From positions 1,302,001 through 1,366,000 of the forward strand of contig NZ_JACFSK010000001.1 in assembly GCF_016100455.1 (NCBI RefSeq): a stretch of DNA of 64,000 nucleotides, given 5' to 3'. Source of the stretch: Bartonella sp. M0283. GTDB taxonomy: Bacteria; Pseudomonadota; Alphaproteobacteria; Rhizobiales; Rhizobiaceae. Positions within the stretch are counted from its first letter, which is position 1. Each line of letters starts with the position of its first letter. The position numbers and the translations under genes are program-made. Below are positions 8,704 through 18,772 of the stretch, in pieces. The notes beneath the pieces were generated by a model. It searched no databases. It was not told the origin of the DNA and saw only the letters and a list, made by a program, of their open reading frames with translations.

Positions 8704-9525
8704 CTATTCTTCGGGCTTTCTATAAGTTTCTTTTTCACCTGGAAATGAGCGTGTTTTCACGTCGCTTGCATAATTTTTGATCGCTTCGGCCATTTGCTCT
8801 TCAAGATTGCCATAACGGCGAACAAATTTCGGCACAAATGCACCAAAGCCCAGCATATCTTCCATCACAAGAATTTGCCCGTCACATTGGTTGGAAGCAC
8901 CAATGCCGATCGTGGGTATAAACAAATCGCGTGTGATTTTTGCCGCTAATGGTTCGACAACACCTTCAAGAACAATGGCAAAAGCGCCCGCTTCGGCGAT
9001 GGCTGATGCATCACCTTCAATACGTGGCCAATCACTTTGGTGAAGACCTTGCGTTTTAAATCCCCCGAAACTGTTGACAGATTGTGGCATCAAGCCGACA
9101 TGTCCCATAACAGGTATACCGCGACGTGCAAGAAAGCGGACAGTCTTTGCCATTTCGGCACCACCCTCAAGTTTGACCGCACCGCAACCTGTTTCAGAAA
9201 GAATACGGGAAGCATTGGAAAAAGCTTGCTCCGGACTTTTTTCATAAGAACCAAACGGCATATCAACAACCACAAGCGCGTGTTTCGAACCACGCACAAC
9301 TGCCTGTCCATGAAGAATCATCATATCGACAGTGACCGGCAAAGTTGTTTCAAAGCCATGAACCACCATCCCCACGCTATCTCCGACAAGCAGAAAATCA
9401 CAATAAGGATCCGCAATTCGTGCAGCATTGGCTGAATAGGCAGTCAGCGAAACAATAGGGTCGTTGCCTTTTCTCGCTTTGATTGCCGGTACTGTTACCC
9501 GCTTTTGTTCATTCTGCCGGCTCAA
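8704..9525 (-). CDS. panB: 3-methyl-2-oxobutanoate hydroxymethyltransferase
   Basis: First committed enzyme of pantothenate synthesis: transfers a hydroxymethyl group from methylene-tetrahydrofolate to 2-oxoisovalerate. The 273-residue protein has the magnesium and substrate loop [36 protein letters not shown], and the catalytic Glu region AFAIVLEGV. Length and motifs are complete. It follows panC with a gap of 16 bases in the same direction, so panC-panB form an operon. Confidence 0.97.
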   Translation of the reverse strand: MSRQNEQKRVTVPAIKARKGNDPIVSLTAYSANAARIADPYCDFLLVGDSVGMVVHGFETTLPVTVDMMILHGQAVVRGSKHALVVVDMPFGSYEKSPEQAFSNASRILSETGCGAVKLEGGAEMAKTVRFLARRGIPVMGHVGLMPQSVNSFGGFKTQGLHQSDWPRIEGDASAIAEAGAFAIVLEGVVEPLAAKITRDLFIPTIGIGASNQCDGQILVMEDMLGFGAFVPKFVRRYGNLEEQMAEAIKNYASDVKTRSFPGEKETYRKPEE

Positions 9526-9541
9526 TCTCTGTCACCTTTTT

Positions 9542-10384
9542 TTAAAAAACATATTGGTCAATCAATCTGACAGAACCAAAACGCACCGTCAATAACAGAA
9601 CAGTCGGCTTATCAATACGATCTTTGACTTCTTCCAGAGTTTCTGCATCACGAAAATCTATCGCTTCCGAAACGGCGCGTGGTTCCTTATTCAAAATATT
9701 CGAAACAGCAGAGCGAAGAGCTTCTATTTTTCGTTCTCCGCTTTCAAAGAGACGGGCAGCAGCTTTCCAACTTTGCGGAACAACAATCGCTGCTTTACGA
9801 TCTTCCGGCGTAAGAAGTTTGTTGCGCGAGGAGCTTGCAACACCATCTTCATCGCGCAGAATAGGTACACTCACTATCTTTACAGGAAAACCAAGATCTT
9901 TGGTCATATGCCTGATGATAACAAGCTGTTGGTAGTCTTTCTCGCCAAAAAAAGCATAATCGGGTTGAGCAATATTGAAAAGCTTGGCGACGACGGTGGT
10001 TACGCCACGAAAGTGACCGGGACGTAATTTGCCAATCAATATCTGCGATAACCCCTCGACTTCAACGCACGTCATATTTCCCGACGGCCACATCTCGTCT
10101 ACTGACGGGGAAAATACATAATCGACACCCGCTTTATCAAGGAGAGCGCAGTCACTATCGAGATCGCGAGGATAAGTTTCATAATCCTCATCTGGTCCGA
10201 ACTGTTTCGGATTGACAAAAATAGAAACGATTGTTTTTTGACAGACAGTTTGCGCGTTTTCCACCAGTGACAGATGTCCTTGATGCAGAGCGCCCATTGT
10301 AGGAACGAGCCCAATTACCAGACCCTTCCTTCTATCTTCCATCAATTGCCGGCGGATATCATCAATCGTTTCGAATATCTTCAT
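9542..10384 (-). CDS. panC: Pantothenate synthetase
   Basis: ATP-dependent ligase joining pantoate and beta-alanine. The 280-residue protein has the HIGH-type motif in VPTMGALHQGHLSLV, the pantoate-binding FVNPKQFGPDEDYETYPR, FGEKDYQQLVIIRHM and the KMSKS-like SSRNKLL. All are as expected. It is the promoter-proximal gene of panC-panB. No aspartate decarboxylase gene (panD) is in the window. Confidence 0.97.
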   Translation of the reverse strand: MKIFETIDDIRRQLMEDRRKGLVIGLVPTMGALHQGHLSLVENAQTVCQKTIVSIFVNPKQFGPDEDYETYPRDLDSDCALLDKAGVDYVFSPSVDEMWPSGNMTCVEVEGLSQILIGKLRPGHFRGVTTVVAKLFNIAQPDYAFFGEKDYQQLVIIRHMTKDLGFPVKIVSVPILRDEDGVASSSRNKLLTPEDRKAAIVVPQSWKAAARLFESGERKIEALRSAVSNILNKEPRAVSEAIDFRDAETLEEVKDRIDKPTVLLLTVRFGSVRLIDQYVF

Positions 10385-10466
10385 GAGACAGAGAATCTGT
10401 TAAATCTGGGAGTCCGTTCAGTCGGGTTAGCAATTACACTCTTTTCAAGACCTTTTCCGGTCCGGC

Positions 10467-10955
10467 TTATTTTGTTGGTACAACACCGTATCCGGCTACC
10501 ATTGCCTCGGCAATTTTGACTTCCATTGCGTTGGTCGCACCACTTACGCCAACTGCACCGACGACGAACTCATTATTCGTTACCGGTACGCCACCCCCGA
10601 GAGGAACCATATGAGGTGTACTTGCAATAGCCGGTTCGTCGCCATTTACGCGTTGCATATTGACCGACGTTTTAACACGGAAGAGAGCAGCCGATTTGGC
10701 CTTCGCTATAGCCGCATCAACACAACCATAAGGCGCGCGGTCCATGCGGTCAAAAGCAATCAGACTGCCACTCGGATCAACAACAGCCATACAGACATTA
10801 ACCTTCAAACTATCTGCAGAGGCATGTCCTTTGGCAATCAATGCACGTGCGTCATCAAGCGATAACATTGATGTCGTATATTCGGCTATTGCCACTGAGG
10901 AGAAGACCGGCACAACAAACGCCAGACAGAATAATTTCTTGAGCAGTTTTTTCAT
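10467..10955 (-). CDS. Secreted GlcG/HbpS-family protein
   Basis: A 162-residue protein with a signal peptide (MKKLLKKLFCLAFVVPVFSS) and the GlcG/HbpS fold pattern: SLDDARALIAKG, MAVVDPSGSLIAFDRMDRAP, KAKSAALF and the glycine-rich GGGVPVTNNEFVVGAVGVSG. Family members bind haem or small molecules; HbpS of Streptomyces is a secreted haem-binding redox sensor. The start at 10955 has GGAA six bases upstream; an ATG four codons earlier has none. Periplasmic location is inferred. Haem binding is plausible in an organism with the hmu locus, but no ligand can be named. Confidence 0.83.
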   Translation of the reverse strand: MKKLLKKLFCLAFVVPVFSSVAIAEYTTSMLSLDDARALIAKGHASADSLKVNVCMAVVDPSGSLIAFDRMDRAPYGCVDAAIAKAKSAALFRVKTSVNMQRVNGDEPAIASTPHMVPLGGGVPVTNNEFVVGAVGVSGATNAMEVKIAEAMVAGYGVVPTK

Positions 10956-11630
10956 TGTTTTTTCCATAACAGTGATGTTTACGAACTAAAAATAATAGGA
11001 AAGCGATTTCTTGCAACAATAAGCTGGTTTTATGTGGCTGCAATAATCAAAACTCCGAGATTTCGTTTTTATCCAATTGCATAAATGGATGAAAGAAAAA
11101 CGATCGCGATTTTGATTTTAGATAGATGAACATTATCAAGCCACATAAGTCAGTTAAATAGTGCTAAACAGGCAATCGGCCAGATTGCCGTTTTTCTTGA
11201 ACCTTACATCAAAACACAGGCTTTCGTAAAAGAGTTACTAAAAATATTTTTAACAAAATATTACAGAGTTTTTTAACTTTTTCCATTTTCTCTATCGAAC
11301 ATTTAAAAATTTTTTCTATATCCAACGAACTTTCCCTGTTGTTTTACGTCTTTTTTTCAAAAACCGGACGACAAAAAACATCTATAATCGACTATTTGGG
11401 CTTACGTAACAATAAGCATTGCTCATAGCAAATTCCTGTTCCGTACTGACGCCGCTTTTTCGAATTTTGCGACACTTCGTTCCGGATGAACACTATCACC
11501 AGTTTTCAATGCTTCAATTTCCAGTTTTTGATCAGTCTCTCTAGAAACCAAGGCAGAATTATTACCCCCCTTGGCTTGCCGTTTGTTTTAGAAATCTTTT
11601 CCTTCAACCGCCGACGGTGTTCCCAACTAT
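10956..11630. other. Intergenic region with one possible coding remnant
   Basis: A 675-base stretch between the GlcG-like gene and the end of recO. Most is T/A-rich without coding character. On the minus strand at 11423-11587 there is a stop-free run of 54 codons without a normal start, containing SRETDQKLEIEALKTG and PERSVAKFEKAA, which looks more like protein than random translation. It could be the tail of a lost gene; I cannot assign it. parC, which often follows recO in relatives, is not here. Confidence 0.35.
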
Positions 11631-12362
11631 TTAGTTATTAAAAAAACGGGAAAGTGTTTCAATAAAACTCTCCCGCACTTTCGGTGGTTCAATACCGCGA
11701 GCATTCCAAACATTGCGGGTTAAAAAATATCCGGTTAAAAGAAAGCCTTGTTTGATATCTTCGAAATTTTTGGGACGCTCTGAACTTTTTAACAAAAATT
11801 CAGGAAGCGGCAATAGTTTGTCTTTCCATGGTTCCCCTGCCTCTTCGCAAATAGCTCGTGCCGTTTTTGGCGAGACATATTTGAGGTTTTCGTGCTTTCC
11901 TGTCGCCCCGCATTTTGACAGATCAAGGCCGAACCCCGTCGCCTCCAACAATTTTATTTCGAATCTTACCATTAATTCGCCGGTAATAAGCTCGTCGTCG
12001 ATATTTTGGATCAAAAGCTCGAATATATCATAGAGGGCCGGATAAGGGTCCCGTTCGGGAAGGAGTCTGATATGGGCTGCCGCCAATTGCAAAGCGTATA
12101 ATGCATGCGGTTCCAACATCATACGGGAAGCGTTGAAATCGACCGGTTCGAGTTTAAAAATGCCCAGATGTTCGTCGAGTCTCGCCCACCAATCGGCAAT
12201 AACCTTGTTTCCAGGCTGGAGAACAGCGCTCATCTTGCGGGACCTTCCGCCTTTGACCAGTCCCATATGGCGACCGTGTGAGCGGGTCATCACCTCAACT
12301 ATGGCACTTGTTTCACCATGTTGTCTGGTACCGAGAATAAACGCCTGTTCTTTCCATTCCAT
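11631..12362 (-). CDS. recO: DNA repair protein RecO
   Basis: Recombination mediator of the RecF pathway that, with RecR, loads RecA on SSB-coated single-stranded DNA. The 243-residue protein has the N-terminal OB-fold pattern MEWKEQAFILGTRQHGETSA and VMTRSHGRHMGLVKGGRSRK, then the helical region with LDLSKCGATGKHENLKYVSP. It begins two bases after the era stop and ends the minus-strand block that runs from acpS. Confidence 0.95.
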   Translation of the reverse strand: MEWKEQAFILGTRQHGETSAIVEVMTRSHGRHMGLVKGGRSRKMSAVLQPGNKVIADWWARLDEHLGIFKLEPVDFNASRMMLEPHALYALQLAAAHIRLLPERDPYPALYDIFELLIQNIDDELITGELMVRFEIKLLEATGFGLDLSKCGATGKHENLKYVSPKTARAICEEAGEPWKDKLLPLPEFLLKSSERPKNFEDIKQGFLLTGYFLTRNVWNARGIEPPKVRESFIETLSRFFNN

Positions 12363-12364
12363 TG

Positions 12365-13270
12365 TTAGTTTGAATAGTCCAATCCCATTTCACGATAGCG
12401 TTCCGGATCATCGCTCCAATGGTCGCGCACTTTGACAAATAAAAAGAGATGCACCTTTTGTTCGAGGATTTCCATCAACTCTTTTCTGGCGGCCTGCCCG
12501 ATCGCTTTGATCGTTTCCCCTTTTGTACCTAGCACAATCTTTTTCTGCCCCTCGCGTTCGACATAGATGATCTGGTTGATTTTTACAGAACCGTCTGGCC
12601 GCTCTTCCCAGCTTTCAGTCTCAACCGTAGAAGCATAGGGCAATTCATTATGCAGCCGCATATAAAGCTTTTCGCGCGTAATTTCGGCTGCCAATTGACG
12701 CATCGGCATATCCGATATCTGGTCTTCGGGATAATACCATGGCCCCTCGGGTAGTTTTTTTGCAAGATAATCAAGAAGATCATCGCAGCCGGTACCCTTC
12801 AATGCCGAGATCATGAATGTTTCGGAAAACGTTTGGCCTTCATTCAACTTCTTTGTAAGTTCGAGAAGTGAAGGACGCGGTACAGAATCCACTTTATTGA
12901 TAACGAGTATTTTTTCCTGTTTTACCGTGGAAAGAGATGCAAAAACTTCTTCGGTTTCTTCATCCAGTCCCTTTGCCGCATCCACGAGGACAAGGACAAT
13001 ATCGGCATCTTTCGCGCCACTCCATGCGGTTGTGACCATTGCCCGATCAAGTCGCCGTTTGGGAGTAAAAATACCCGGTGTGTCGACAAGTACAATCTGG
13101 GTATTGTTGTGAATAATGATACCGCGAATAAGCGCGCGTGTTGTTTGAACCTTATGAGTAACAATAGAAACTTTTGTACCCACGAGCCTGTTGACAAGTG
13201 TCGATTTACCGACATTCGGTGCTCCGATCAAAGCAACGAAACCGGAATGTGTCTTATTATCATTGTTCAT
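12365..13270 (-). CDS. era: GTPase Era
   Basis: Essential GTPase that binds the 3' end of 16S rRNA during 30S assembly. The 301-residue protein shows G1 GAPNVGKSTLVNRLVG, G3 VDTPGIF, G4 VINKVDSV and the C-terminal KH domain with ILGTKGETIKAIGQAARKEL. The start at 13270 gives the normal family length and overlaps the rnc stop by eleven bases; the longer ORF to 13390 would lie inside rnc. Translational coupling with rnc is likely. Confidence 0.96.
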   Translation of the reverse strand: MNNDNKTHSGFVALIGAPNVGKSTLVNRLVGTKVSIVTHKVQTTRALIRGIIIHNNTQIVLVDTPGIFTPKRRLDRAMVTTAWSGAKDADIVLVLVDAAKGLDEETEEVFASLSTVKQEKILVINKVDSVPRPSLLELTKKLNEGQTFSETFMISALKGTGCDDLLDYLAKKLPEGPWYYPEDQISDMPMRQLAAEITREKLYMRLHNELPYASTVETESWEERPDGSVKINQIIYVEREGQKKIVLGTKGETIKAIGQAARKELMEILEQKVHLFLFVKVRDHWSDDPERYREMGLDYSN

Positions 13271-13970
13271 TATTCTGGCTTTCGGTTTCTTCCCAGACAC
13301 TTTCACGCACAAGGAGTTTTTCTGCTGCATGGCGCTCGGCCTCACGTTTCGAGCGCCCCCTTCCCGTTTCGGGTGCAAAACCCGCGACACGGACTTCTAT
13401 ATCAAAAACAGGGTCATGATCGGGCCCATGGCGTTTTACTACGCGATATTGCGGCTGGGCGCCATTTTGGGTATGCGCCCATTCCTGCAATTCGGTTTTA
13501 GCATCTCTGCGCGCGGCTCCTGACTGGCGGGCGCGTTCTTCCCAATAGCGGCGTATGAACGGACGTACCGCATCAAGGCCACCATCCAGATACATCGCGG
13601 CAATCAATGCTTCTACGACATCGGCATGCATATTTGCCAAACGCCGCTCATCAAGATTTTTCATTTCCGCACCGACATAAACGATATCAGGCAAGCCGAT
13701 TTCCTGTGCAATTTCCGCGCAAGTTACCGCATTGACCAAGCCGTTCAAGCGAACAGAAAGTTCCCCTTCGCTGGCTCGGGGATAAAAACCGAAAAGCATT
13801 TCCGAGACTAAAAGCCCCAAAACTCTATCGCCCAAAAACTCCAAACGTTCATAATTGCCATGTGTCTGATCCTGAACGCTCGAATGTGTTAAAGCGCGTC
13901 TCAAACGCTCTTCGTTCAGAAATTTATGACCTGTCGCTTGTTCCAGTTTTTCGACTTTTTTATGATCCAT
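13260..13970 (-). CDS. rnc: Ribonuclease III
   Basis: Double-strand-specific endoribonuclease for rRNA and mRNA processing. The 236-residue protein has the signature ERLEFLGDRVLGLLVSEML with the metal-binding acidic residues, the second acidic site in ADVVEALIAAMYLDGG, and a C-terminal dsRNA-binding domain (KTELQEWAH to ERHAAEKLL). It lies between lepB (eight-base gap) and era (overlap) in the conserved lepB-rnc-era-recO order. Confidence 0.97.
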   Translation of the reverse strand: MDHKKVEKLEQATGHKFLNEERLRRALTHSSVQDQTHGNYERLEFLGDRVLGLLVSEMLFGFYPRASEGELSVRLNGLVNAVTCAEIAQEIGLPDIVYVGAEMKNLDERRLANMHADVVEALIAAMYLDGGLDAVRPFIRRYWEERARQSGAARRDAKTELQEWAHTQNGAQPQYRVVKRHGPDHDPVFDIEVRVAGFAPETGRGRSKREAERHAAEKLLVRESVWEETESQNNEQ

Positions 13971-13978
13971 CTTGATAC

Positions 13979-14767
13979 CTATTTATCAGGCGGAAAATAT
14001 TTGATTGTCTTCACAGAAGAAAGCAATCTGTTCCACCTTATATCTGCTGGCCAACGCCAAATTTGCCATGCGCTTGCACCTTTTCCTATCGAAAAGAAAA
14101 TAATATTGGCGCGGCCGACAAGATTTTCATAAGGCACATAACCGATACTCAACCGGCTATCGTCAGAATCGTCCCGGTTATCTCCCATCATGAAGTAATA
14201 GCCTTGAGGAACCTCAAACACCTTGGTGTTGTCAACAGCGGGATAGAAACCCAGATCAAGTGTATTATAGGTTACGCCATTGGGCATGGTTTCGCGATAA
14301 ACGTCAACCGGTCTTGAAACTTCAGTAATATCGAAGTCGGTAATCTCACCGACAAGCTGACGAGGTACTGCTTCATCATTAATGTAGAGTGTACCATTGC
14401 GAACTTGTATTCTGTCACCGGGAAGACCAACAAGACGTTTAATAAAAAAATCGTTTAATCTGTTTGGCGGACGAAACACAATAATATCACCACGTTGTGG
14501 CTCCCCCCCGAAAATACGTCCGGAAAAAAGGTTGGGTGAAAAGGGTATCGAGTAACGTGAATAACCGTAGCTATATTTTGAAACGAAAAGATAATCGCCC
14601 ACAAGCAAAGTCGGCCGCATCGAGCCGGACGGTATCCTAAAGGGCTGGAAAAGAAATGTTTGAAAAAGAAGTGCAATAATGAGCGCCTGCATGACGATAG
14701 AAACAATTTCGCCAACTCCGCCACTCTTTTGTGTCTTTGGGGAAAGAGTGTTTTCCATTTCGTTCAT
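13979..14767 (-). CDS. lepB: Signal peptidase I
   Basis: Inner-membrane serine protease that removes signal peptides. The 262-residue protein has one N-terminal transmembrane helix (about 20-42), the catalytic Ser49 in RIPSGSMRPTLLVGDYL, the lysine general base in FFIKRLVGLPGD and the box E sequence MMGDNRDDSDDSR. AGGGCGAAA precedes the start. It lies in the acpS-lepB-rnc-era-recO run. Confidence 0.96.
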   Translation of the reverse strand: MNEMENTLSPKTQKSGGVGEIVSIVMQALIIALLFQTFLFQPFRIPSGSMRPTLLVGDYLFVSKYSYGYSRYSIPFSPNLFSGRIFGGEPQRGDIIVFRPPNRLNDFFIKRLVGLPGDRIQVRNGTLYINDEAVPRQLVGEITDFDITEVSRPVDVYRETMPNGVTYNTLDLGFYPAVDNTKVFEVPQGYYFMMGDNRDDSDDSRLSIGYVPYENLVGRANIIFFSIGKGASAWQIWRWPADIRWNRLLSSVKTIKYFPPDK

Positions 14768-14829
14768 TTCTGTTTCGCCCTTATAATAAAGATTGCTCTA
14801 TTCAACATGAATTCTATTTGTATAGTATT

Positions 14830-15246
14830 TCAAGCAATCTCTTGAAAAGAAACCGCCTCAATAATCACCAAAGCCTGAGCCCAAGGAAAATCGTCCGTAA
14901 TTGTTAAATGAATAATCGCTTTGTGTCCTTTGGGCGTCATTTTTTCAAGAAATCTTTTCGCATTATTGGTGAGCTCCATTGTGGGTTTTCCGCTTGGCAA
15001 ATTGACAACCCCCATATCTTTCCACCACACACCGCGAGAAATGCCGGTACCAAGCGCTTTTGCACAAGCTTCTTTTGCTGCAAACCGTTTAGCATATGAG
15101 GCAACCCGATTCTTCCGCCCCTCCGATTTTATCCTCTCGACAGGAGTAAATATCCGTTCGGTAAAACGGCTGCCATGACGCGCAAGAGTTTTTTCAACCC
15201 TGCGAATATCAATCATATCATTGCCAATACCAAGAATCACTGCCAA
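14830..15246 (-). CDS. acpS: Holo-[acyl-carrier-protein] synthase
   Basis: Transfers 4'-phosphopantetheine from CoA to acyl carrier protein. The 138-residue protein has the metal-binding Asp in [15 protein letters not shown] and the Glu/Lys motif [16 protein letters not shown]. The start overlaps the end of the DUF2062 gene by ten bases, pointing to coupled translation. It links functionally with panB/panC elsewhere in the window, which feed CoA synthesis. Confidence 0.96.
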   Translation of the reverse strand: MAVILGIGNDMIDIRRVEKTLARHGSRFTERIFTPVERIKSEGRKNRVASYAKRFAAKEACAKALGTGISRGVWWKDMGVVNLPSGKPTMELTNNAKRFLEKMTPKGHKAIIHLTITDDFPWAQALVIIEAVSFQEIA

Positions 15247-15848
15247 GCACCTTGTTTTTCTTCCTTCTCAAGCCGCACGCGAACTTTTTCTGCCATTTTT
15301 TCCTGCCTGTGTTTTTGAAAGCGGGCCGTTGCGCGATAAGCACAAATATAGGCCAAACTTGCCAAAAACAATCCAAGGATCACCCCACCAAAAAGGATGG
15401 GCTTCATGACTGTGTCCCACGCTTCAAGCAGAATTCCCCAGGCTTCAGAAACTGAAAGACCTTCAAACATTTCACGTATTTCAGCCAATGGTATTTCGTC
15501 AGCATTGCCGAAAAATGAAAAACAGAAATGTCCAAGTTTATAATCGAGCATCACAATCGGCAGAAATGTTAACGGATTGGACAGCATTGTACCAAGAATG
15601 GCTGCCGCTACATTTCCACGCAACACCCAGGTTACCAACCCTGCCAGAATGATATGAAGCCCGAACAAAGGAGAACTGGCAGCCAAAATACCAATAGCAA
15701 ATCCCAACGCCACTTGATGTGGCGTTGCAGAGATACGTAACAAGCGTTTTCCGTAATATTTCAATGAACGCGAAAATGACCGCCGTGGCCACAACCACAC
15801 GCGTATTCGTTCCAAGAAACTTACAGGTTTTCTTCGGCGAAAAAGCAT
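15237..15848 (-). CDS. DUF2062 membrane protein
   Basis: A 203-residue protein with a basic N-terminus ([20 protein letters not shown]) and three or four hydrophobic segments, including [20 protein letters not shown] and a conserved NPLTFLPI loop, both hallmarks of DUF2062. A C-terminal tail is strongly charged. It is an inner-membrane protein of unknown function that often sits next to acpS in this order. Here it is the most upstream gene of the acpS-recO block. Confidence 0.87.
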   Translation of the reverse strand: MLFRRRKPVSFLERIRVWLWPRRSFSRSLKYYGKRLLRISATPHQVALGFAIGILAASSPLFGLHIILAGLVTWVLRGNVAAAILGTMLSNPLTFLPIVMLDYKLGHFCFSFFGNADEIPLAEIREMFEGLSVSEAWGILLEAWDTVMKPILFGGVILGLFLASLAYICAYRATARFQKHRQEKMAEKVRVRLEKEEKQGAWQ

Positions 15849-16023
15849 TTTGTCTTCATAAACGCCCCGACAGCACGAGACAATCTTTAATATTCAAATT
15901 ATTGTCCTAACCTGAATTTTTCGCTTCTATTCAACAACACAATCTCTTTACCTTACAGATTTTTAGCTTGCTGGCCATTATTTTAAAAGTTAAAAAATCT
16001 TCATCCATGGGAGAGAAGAGGAC

Positions 16024-17220
16024 ATGACCATAACGAAAACCGGTACCGGGGGACAAGTGGAAACTACTTTTATTTCCATAATCTTCGCTGTGAGTTGTGG
16101 ACATTTCCTGAACGACGTCATGCAATCCATGCTTCCCGCGATTTATCCCATTTTGCGGAACAATTATGGCCTGACCTTTCTCCAGATTGGCATTATCACC
16201 GCTGTTTACCAAATGACCGGCTCGGTTCTACAACCACTTATCGGCTTTTATACCGATAAGAAGCCAAGTCCCTATTCTTTACCTTTTGCTTCTGCTTCAA
16301 CCATGATCGGGCTGCTTTTGCTCGCCAATGCACACCATTATTACATTTTATTGATCGGCTCGGCATTTGTCGGACTGGGATCATCCATCTTCCATCCGGA
16401 GGCTTCACGCGTTGCCCGTCTGGCGTCCGGCGGGAAATATGGCGTCGCACAGTCTATATTTCAAGTTGGCGGCAATTGCGGTTCGGCAATCGGACCGGTG
16501 ATAGCGGCCGCGTTTATCAGCCAGCAACAACGCATCGGCTGGCTTTCCATACTTGCCTTTTTCGGTATCATAATTTTGACTTTTGTAAGCCACTGGTACG
16601 CCAATAACCTCAACAGGCGTTTGACAAAAAAAACGTCTGCCGATCAACATCTCTTGCCCAAAGTACAGGTCCGTAACGCCTTATTCGTTCTTGTCGGCTT
16701 AATGTTTGCCAAATATGTCTACATGGCCAGCATGCAGAACTATTATATGTTCTACACAATGGAAAAATTCGGTGTCAGTCTCCATCAGGCCCAGCTTTTG
16801 CTGTTCCTCTATCTCGGGGGAATTGCAATCGGCACGATATTCGGTGGACCGATAGGCGATCGTATCGGCGCCAGAACCGTTATCTGGGTGTCTATTTTGG
16901 GCGTCTTTCCTTTTACCGTTGTTCTTCCTTATGTGAACTTGCCTTCAACCGCAATTCTCACCGTTATTATCGGGATGATTTTGGCTTCTGCATTTCCGGC
17001 AATAGTCGTTTTTGCCCAGGAGCTCATGCCAGGCAAAGTAGGAACGGTAGCCGGGCTGTTCTTCGGTCTTTCATTCGGAATCGGAGCTTTATCTTCCGCC
17101 GCGCTTGGTTGGGTTATGGATATTGTCGGTTCGCAAACAATGTTTGAAATTTGCTCCTATATGCCGGCCCTTGGCCTTATTGCCATTTTTCTTCCCAAAA
17201 TACGCACCGGCAGAGCCTGA
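16024..17220 (+). CDS. fsr: MFS transporter, Fsr (fosmidomycin resistance) type
   Basis: A 398-residue major facilitator with about twelve hydrophobic segments. The N-terminal half has SCGHFLNDVMQSMLPAIYPI and FYTDKKPSPYSLPFAS, the Fsr-like version of the loop 2-3 signature, and IFHPEASRVARLASGGKYGV. The Fsr group exports fosmidomycin and related compounds in E. coli; the natural substrate is unknown. GGAGAGAAGAGGAC upstream gives a ribosome binding site. It is the only plus-strand gene between DUF2062 and hemN, and so splits a conserved minus-strand block. Confidence 0.85.
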   Translation: MTITKTGTGGQVETTFISIIFAVSCGHFLNDVMQSMLPAIYPILRNNYGLTFLQIGIITAVYQMTGSVLQPLIGFYTDKKPSPYSLPFASASTMIGLLLLANAHHYYILLIGSAFVGLGSSIFHPEASRVARLASGGKYGVAQSIFQVGGNCGSAIGPVIAAAFISQQQRIGWLSILAFFGIIILTFVSHWYANNLNRRLTKKTSADQHLLPKVQVRNALFVLVGLMFAKYVYMASMQNYYMFYTMEKFGVSLHQAQLLLFLYLGGIAIGTIFGGPIGDRIGARTVIWVSILGVFPFTVVLPYVNLPSTAILTVIIGMILASAFPAIVVFAQELMPGKVGTVAGLFFGLSFGIGALSSAALGWVMDIVGSQTMFEICSYMPALGLIAIFLPKIRTGRA

Positions 17221-17295
17221 CAAAAGCTATTTCCGCATTAAACTATTTTCGCAACGGGCTATATTCCAACCGGAAATCCGTCTTAAAACGAATTC

Positions 17296-17330
17296 TTGCC
17301 AAAAAAAATTCTAGAAAAAAATTTTGGCAA
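17296..17330. terminator. Possible bidirectional terminator between fsr and hemN
   Basis: Nine-base arms TTGCCAAAA and TTTTGGCAA enclose an A/T-rich loop that contains TTCTAGAA. It lies between the convergent ends of fsr and hemN. The stem has few GC pairs and no clean T-tract after it, so this is only a candidate. Confidence 0.35.
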
Positions 17331-17364
17331 TAAACTTTTCGGCACGAAAAATTTTCGGGATAAT

Positions 17365-18699
17365 CTAAACGGCAGCACTGAATTGGGCAATATTCTGCTG
17401 GCGATATGCATCAAACAGGCTTGCAACCGCCCGAACGAAAGGCCGGCCTTCTTCTGTCATCTCGATAATACCATCATGTTCGACGGCAATCCCGTCGGCA
17501 ATAATCGGTTTTAGGCGGTCCAAAGCATCCTGAAATTTCGCTTTTCCGCCAAATTTCGAGAGGTCCAGCTTAAAATTGCACATGAGTTCGGCAATCATAC
17601 CGGCGCGGAGACGGTCATCATCATTTGTTGCAATGCCGCGCACCGTTGCCATTTCATTTGCATCGATTGTACGGCGGTATTGAGCAATTCCCGCGACTGT
17701 CTGGGCAAATCCGTCATGAAATTCCGATATTGAAGAACAACCGAACCCGATTAAAACCGGACAGTCATCATCGGTGTAGCCTTGAAAATTACGATGTAGA
17801 TTATGGTGTTTTGCTGCAACCGCCAAATGGTCTTCGGGAAGTGCAAAATGATCAATACCGATCGGAATATACCCCATAGCGACAAGATTTTTTTCAACCG
17901 CTTCCGCCTGATGAAAACGTTCAAGTGGACCGGGAAGTAATGCCGCATCTATGAGGCGTTGATTGGCACGTCTTTTTGGCAAATGAGCATAACCATAACA
18001 AGCAATACGATCAGGACGATAGTCGCCAATTGTCCGGCATGTATCATTGAGCGTCTCGATTGTCTGAAGTGGAAGCCCGTAGATCAAATCGAAATTGATA
18101 TGCTCGATACCCGCCTCGCGAAGATTATCGACAGAACGTTTAACTACGGATGCGGGCTGGATACGGCCGATTGCTTTTTGAACTTGTGGATTGACATCCT
18201 GAACACCAAGGCTTGCGCGATTGACACCTATTTCCAGTAATGTCTTTACGAGCTCACGGGTAACCGTGCGTGGATCAAGTTCTATCGCGTGTTCTGCTTT
18301 TTTGTCGAACGTGAAGAACTCATGCAAGGTTTCCATAATTGCAAGAAACGACTGACGTGGCAGAATGGACGGTGTTCCCCCGCCCCAGTGCAAATGCACA
18401 ATGCGGGGTTTGCCATGTAAATGTTGCGCTTGCAGCTTGATATCTTTAACGAGACTTTCGGCATAGCCGACAATCGCATCATCTTTCTTCGTAGCTTTTG
18501 CATGACAACCACAGTAATAGCAAAGTTGCCTGCAATATGGTACGTGGATATAAATTGAAACAGCCTCGTCAGCCTTTATCTTGCCAAGCCAGGTTGCCCT
18601 TTGCTGATCGGTAACAGTAACAAAATCTGCCGCTGTAGGATAGGACGTGTAACGGGGGACCGCCAATGTCGCATAATGCAACAGTGTTTCCGTTTTCAT
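17365..18699 (-). CDS. hemN: Oxygen-independent coproporphyrinogen III oxidase
   Basis: Radical-SAM enzyme of anaerobic haem synthesis, decarboxylating coproporphyrinogen III. The 444-residue protein carries the HemN cluster motif in YIHVPYCRQLCYYCGC, with Cys56, 60, 63 and 65 (CxxxCxxCxC), followed by HLHWGGGTPSIL for SAM binding. Length fits true HemN rather than the shorter HemW. It lies 73 bases downstream of the fnrN-type regulator gene and in the same direction, a common pairing, since FNR-type regulators activate hemN at low oxygen. I found no exact TTGAT-N4-ATCAA box in the gap. Confidence 0.95.
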   Translation of the reverse strand: MKTETLLHYATLAVPRYTSYPTAADFVTVTDQQRATWLGKIKADEAVSIYIHVPYCRQLCYYCGCHAKATKKDDAIVGYAESLVKDIKLQAQHLHGKPRIVHLHWGGGTPSILPRQSFLAIMETLHEFFTFDKKAEHAIELDPRTVTRELVKTLLEIGVNRASLGVQDVNPQVQKAIGRIQPASVVKRSVDNLREAGIEHINFDLIYGLPLQTIETLNDTCRTIGDYRPDRIACYGYAHLPKRRANQRLIDAALLPGPLERFHQAEAVEKNLVAMGYIPIGIDHFALPEDHLAVAAKHHNLHRNFQGYTDDDCPVLIGFGCSSISEFHDGFAQTVAGIAQYRRTIDANEMATVRGIATNDDDRLRAGMIAELMCNFKLDLSKFGGKAKFQDALDRLKPIIADGIAVEHDGIIEMTEEGRPFVRAVASLFDAYRQQNIAQFSAAV

Positions 18700-18772
18700 C
18701 TTTTATCCTTCCATGTTGGAATTGCAGATTTATTCGTTATACATTCCCTATCACATAATTACCGATCAGACA

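Noticed and set aside
18700..18772. FNR box before hemN
   Set aside because: No TTGAT-N4-ATCAA or close variant was found in the hemN or fnrN upstream gaps, so regulation by FnrN is only inferred from gene pairing.
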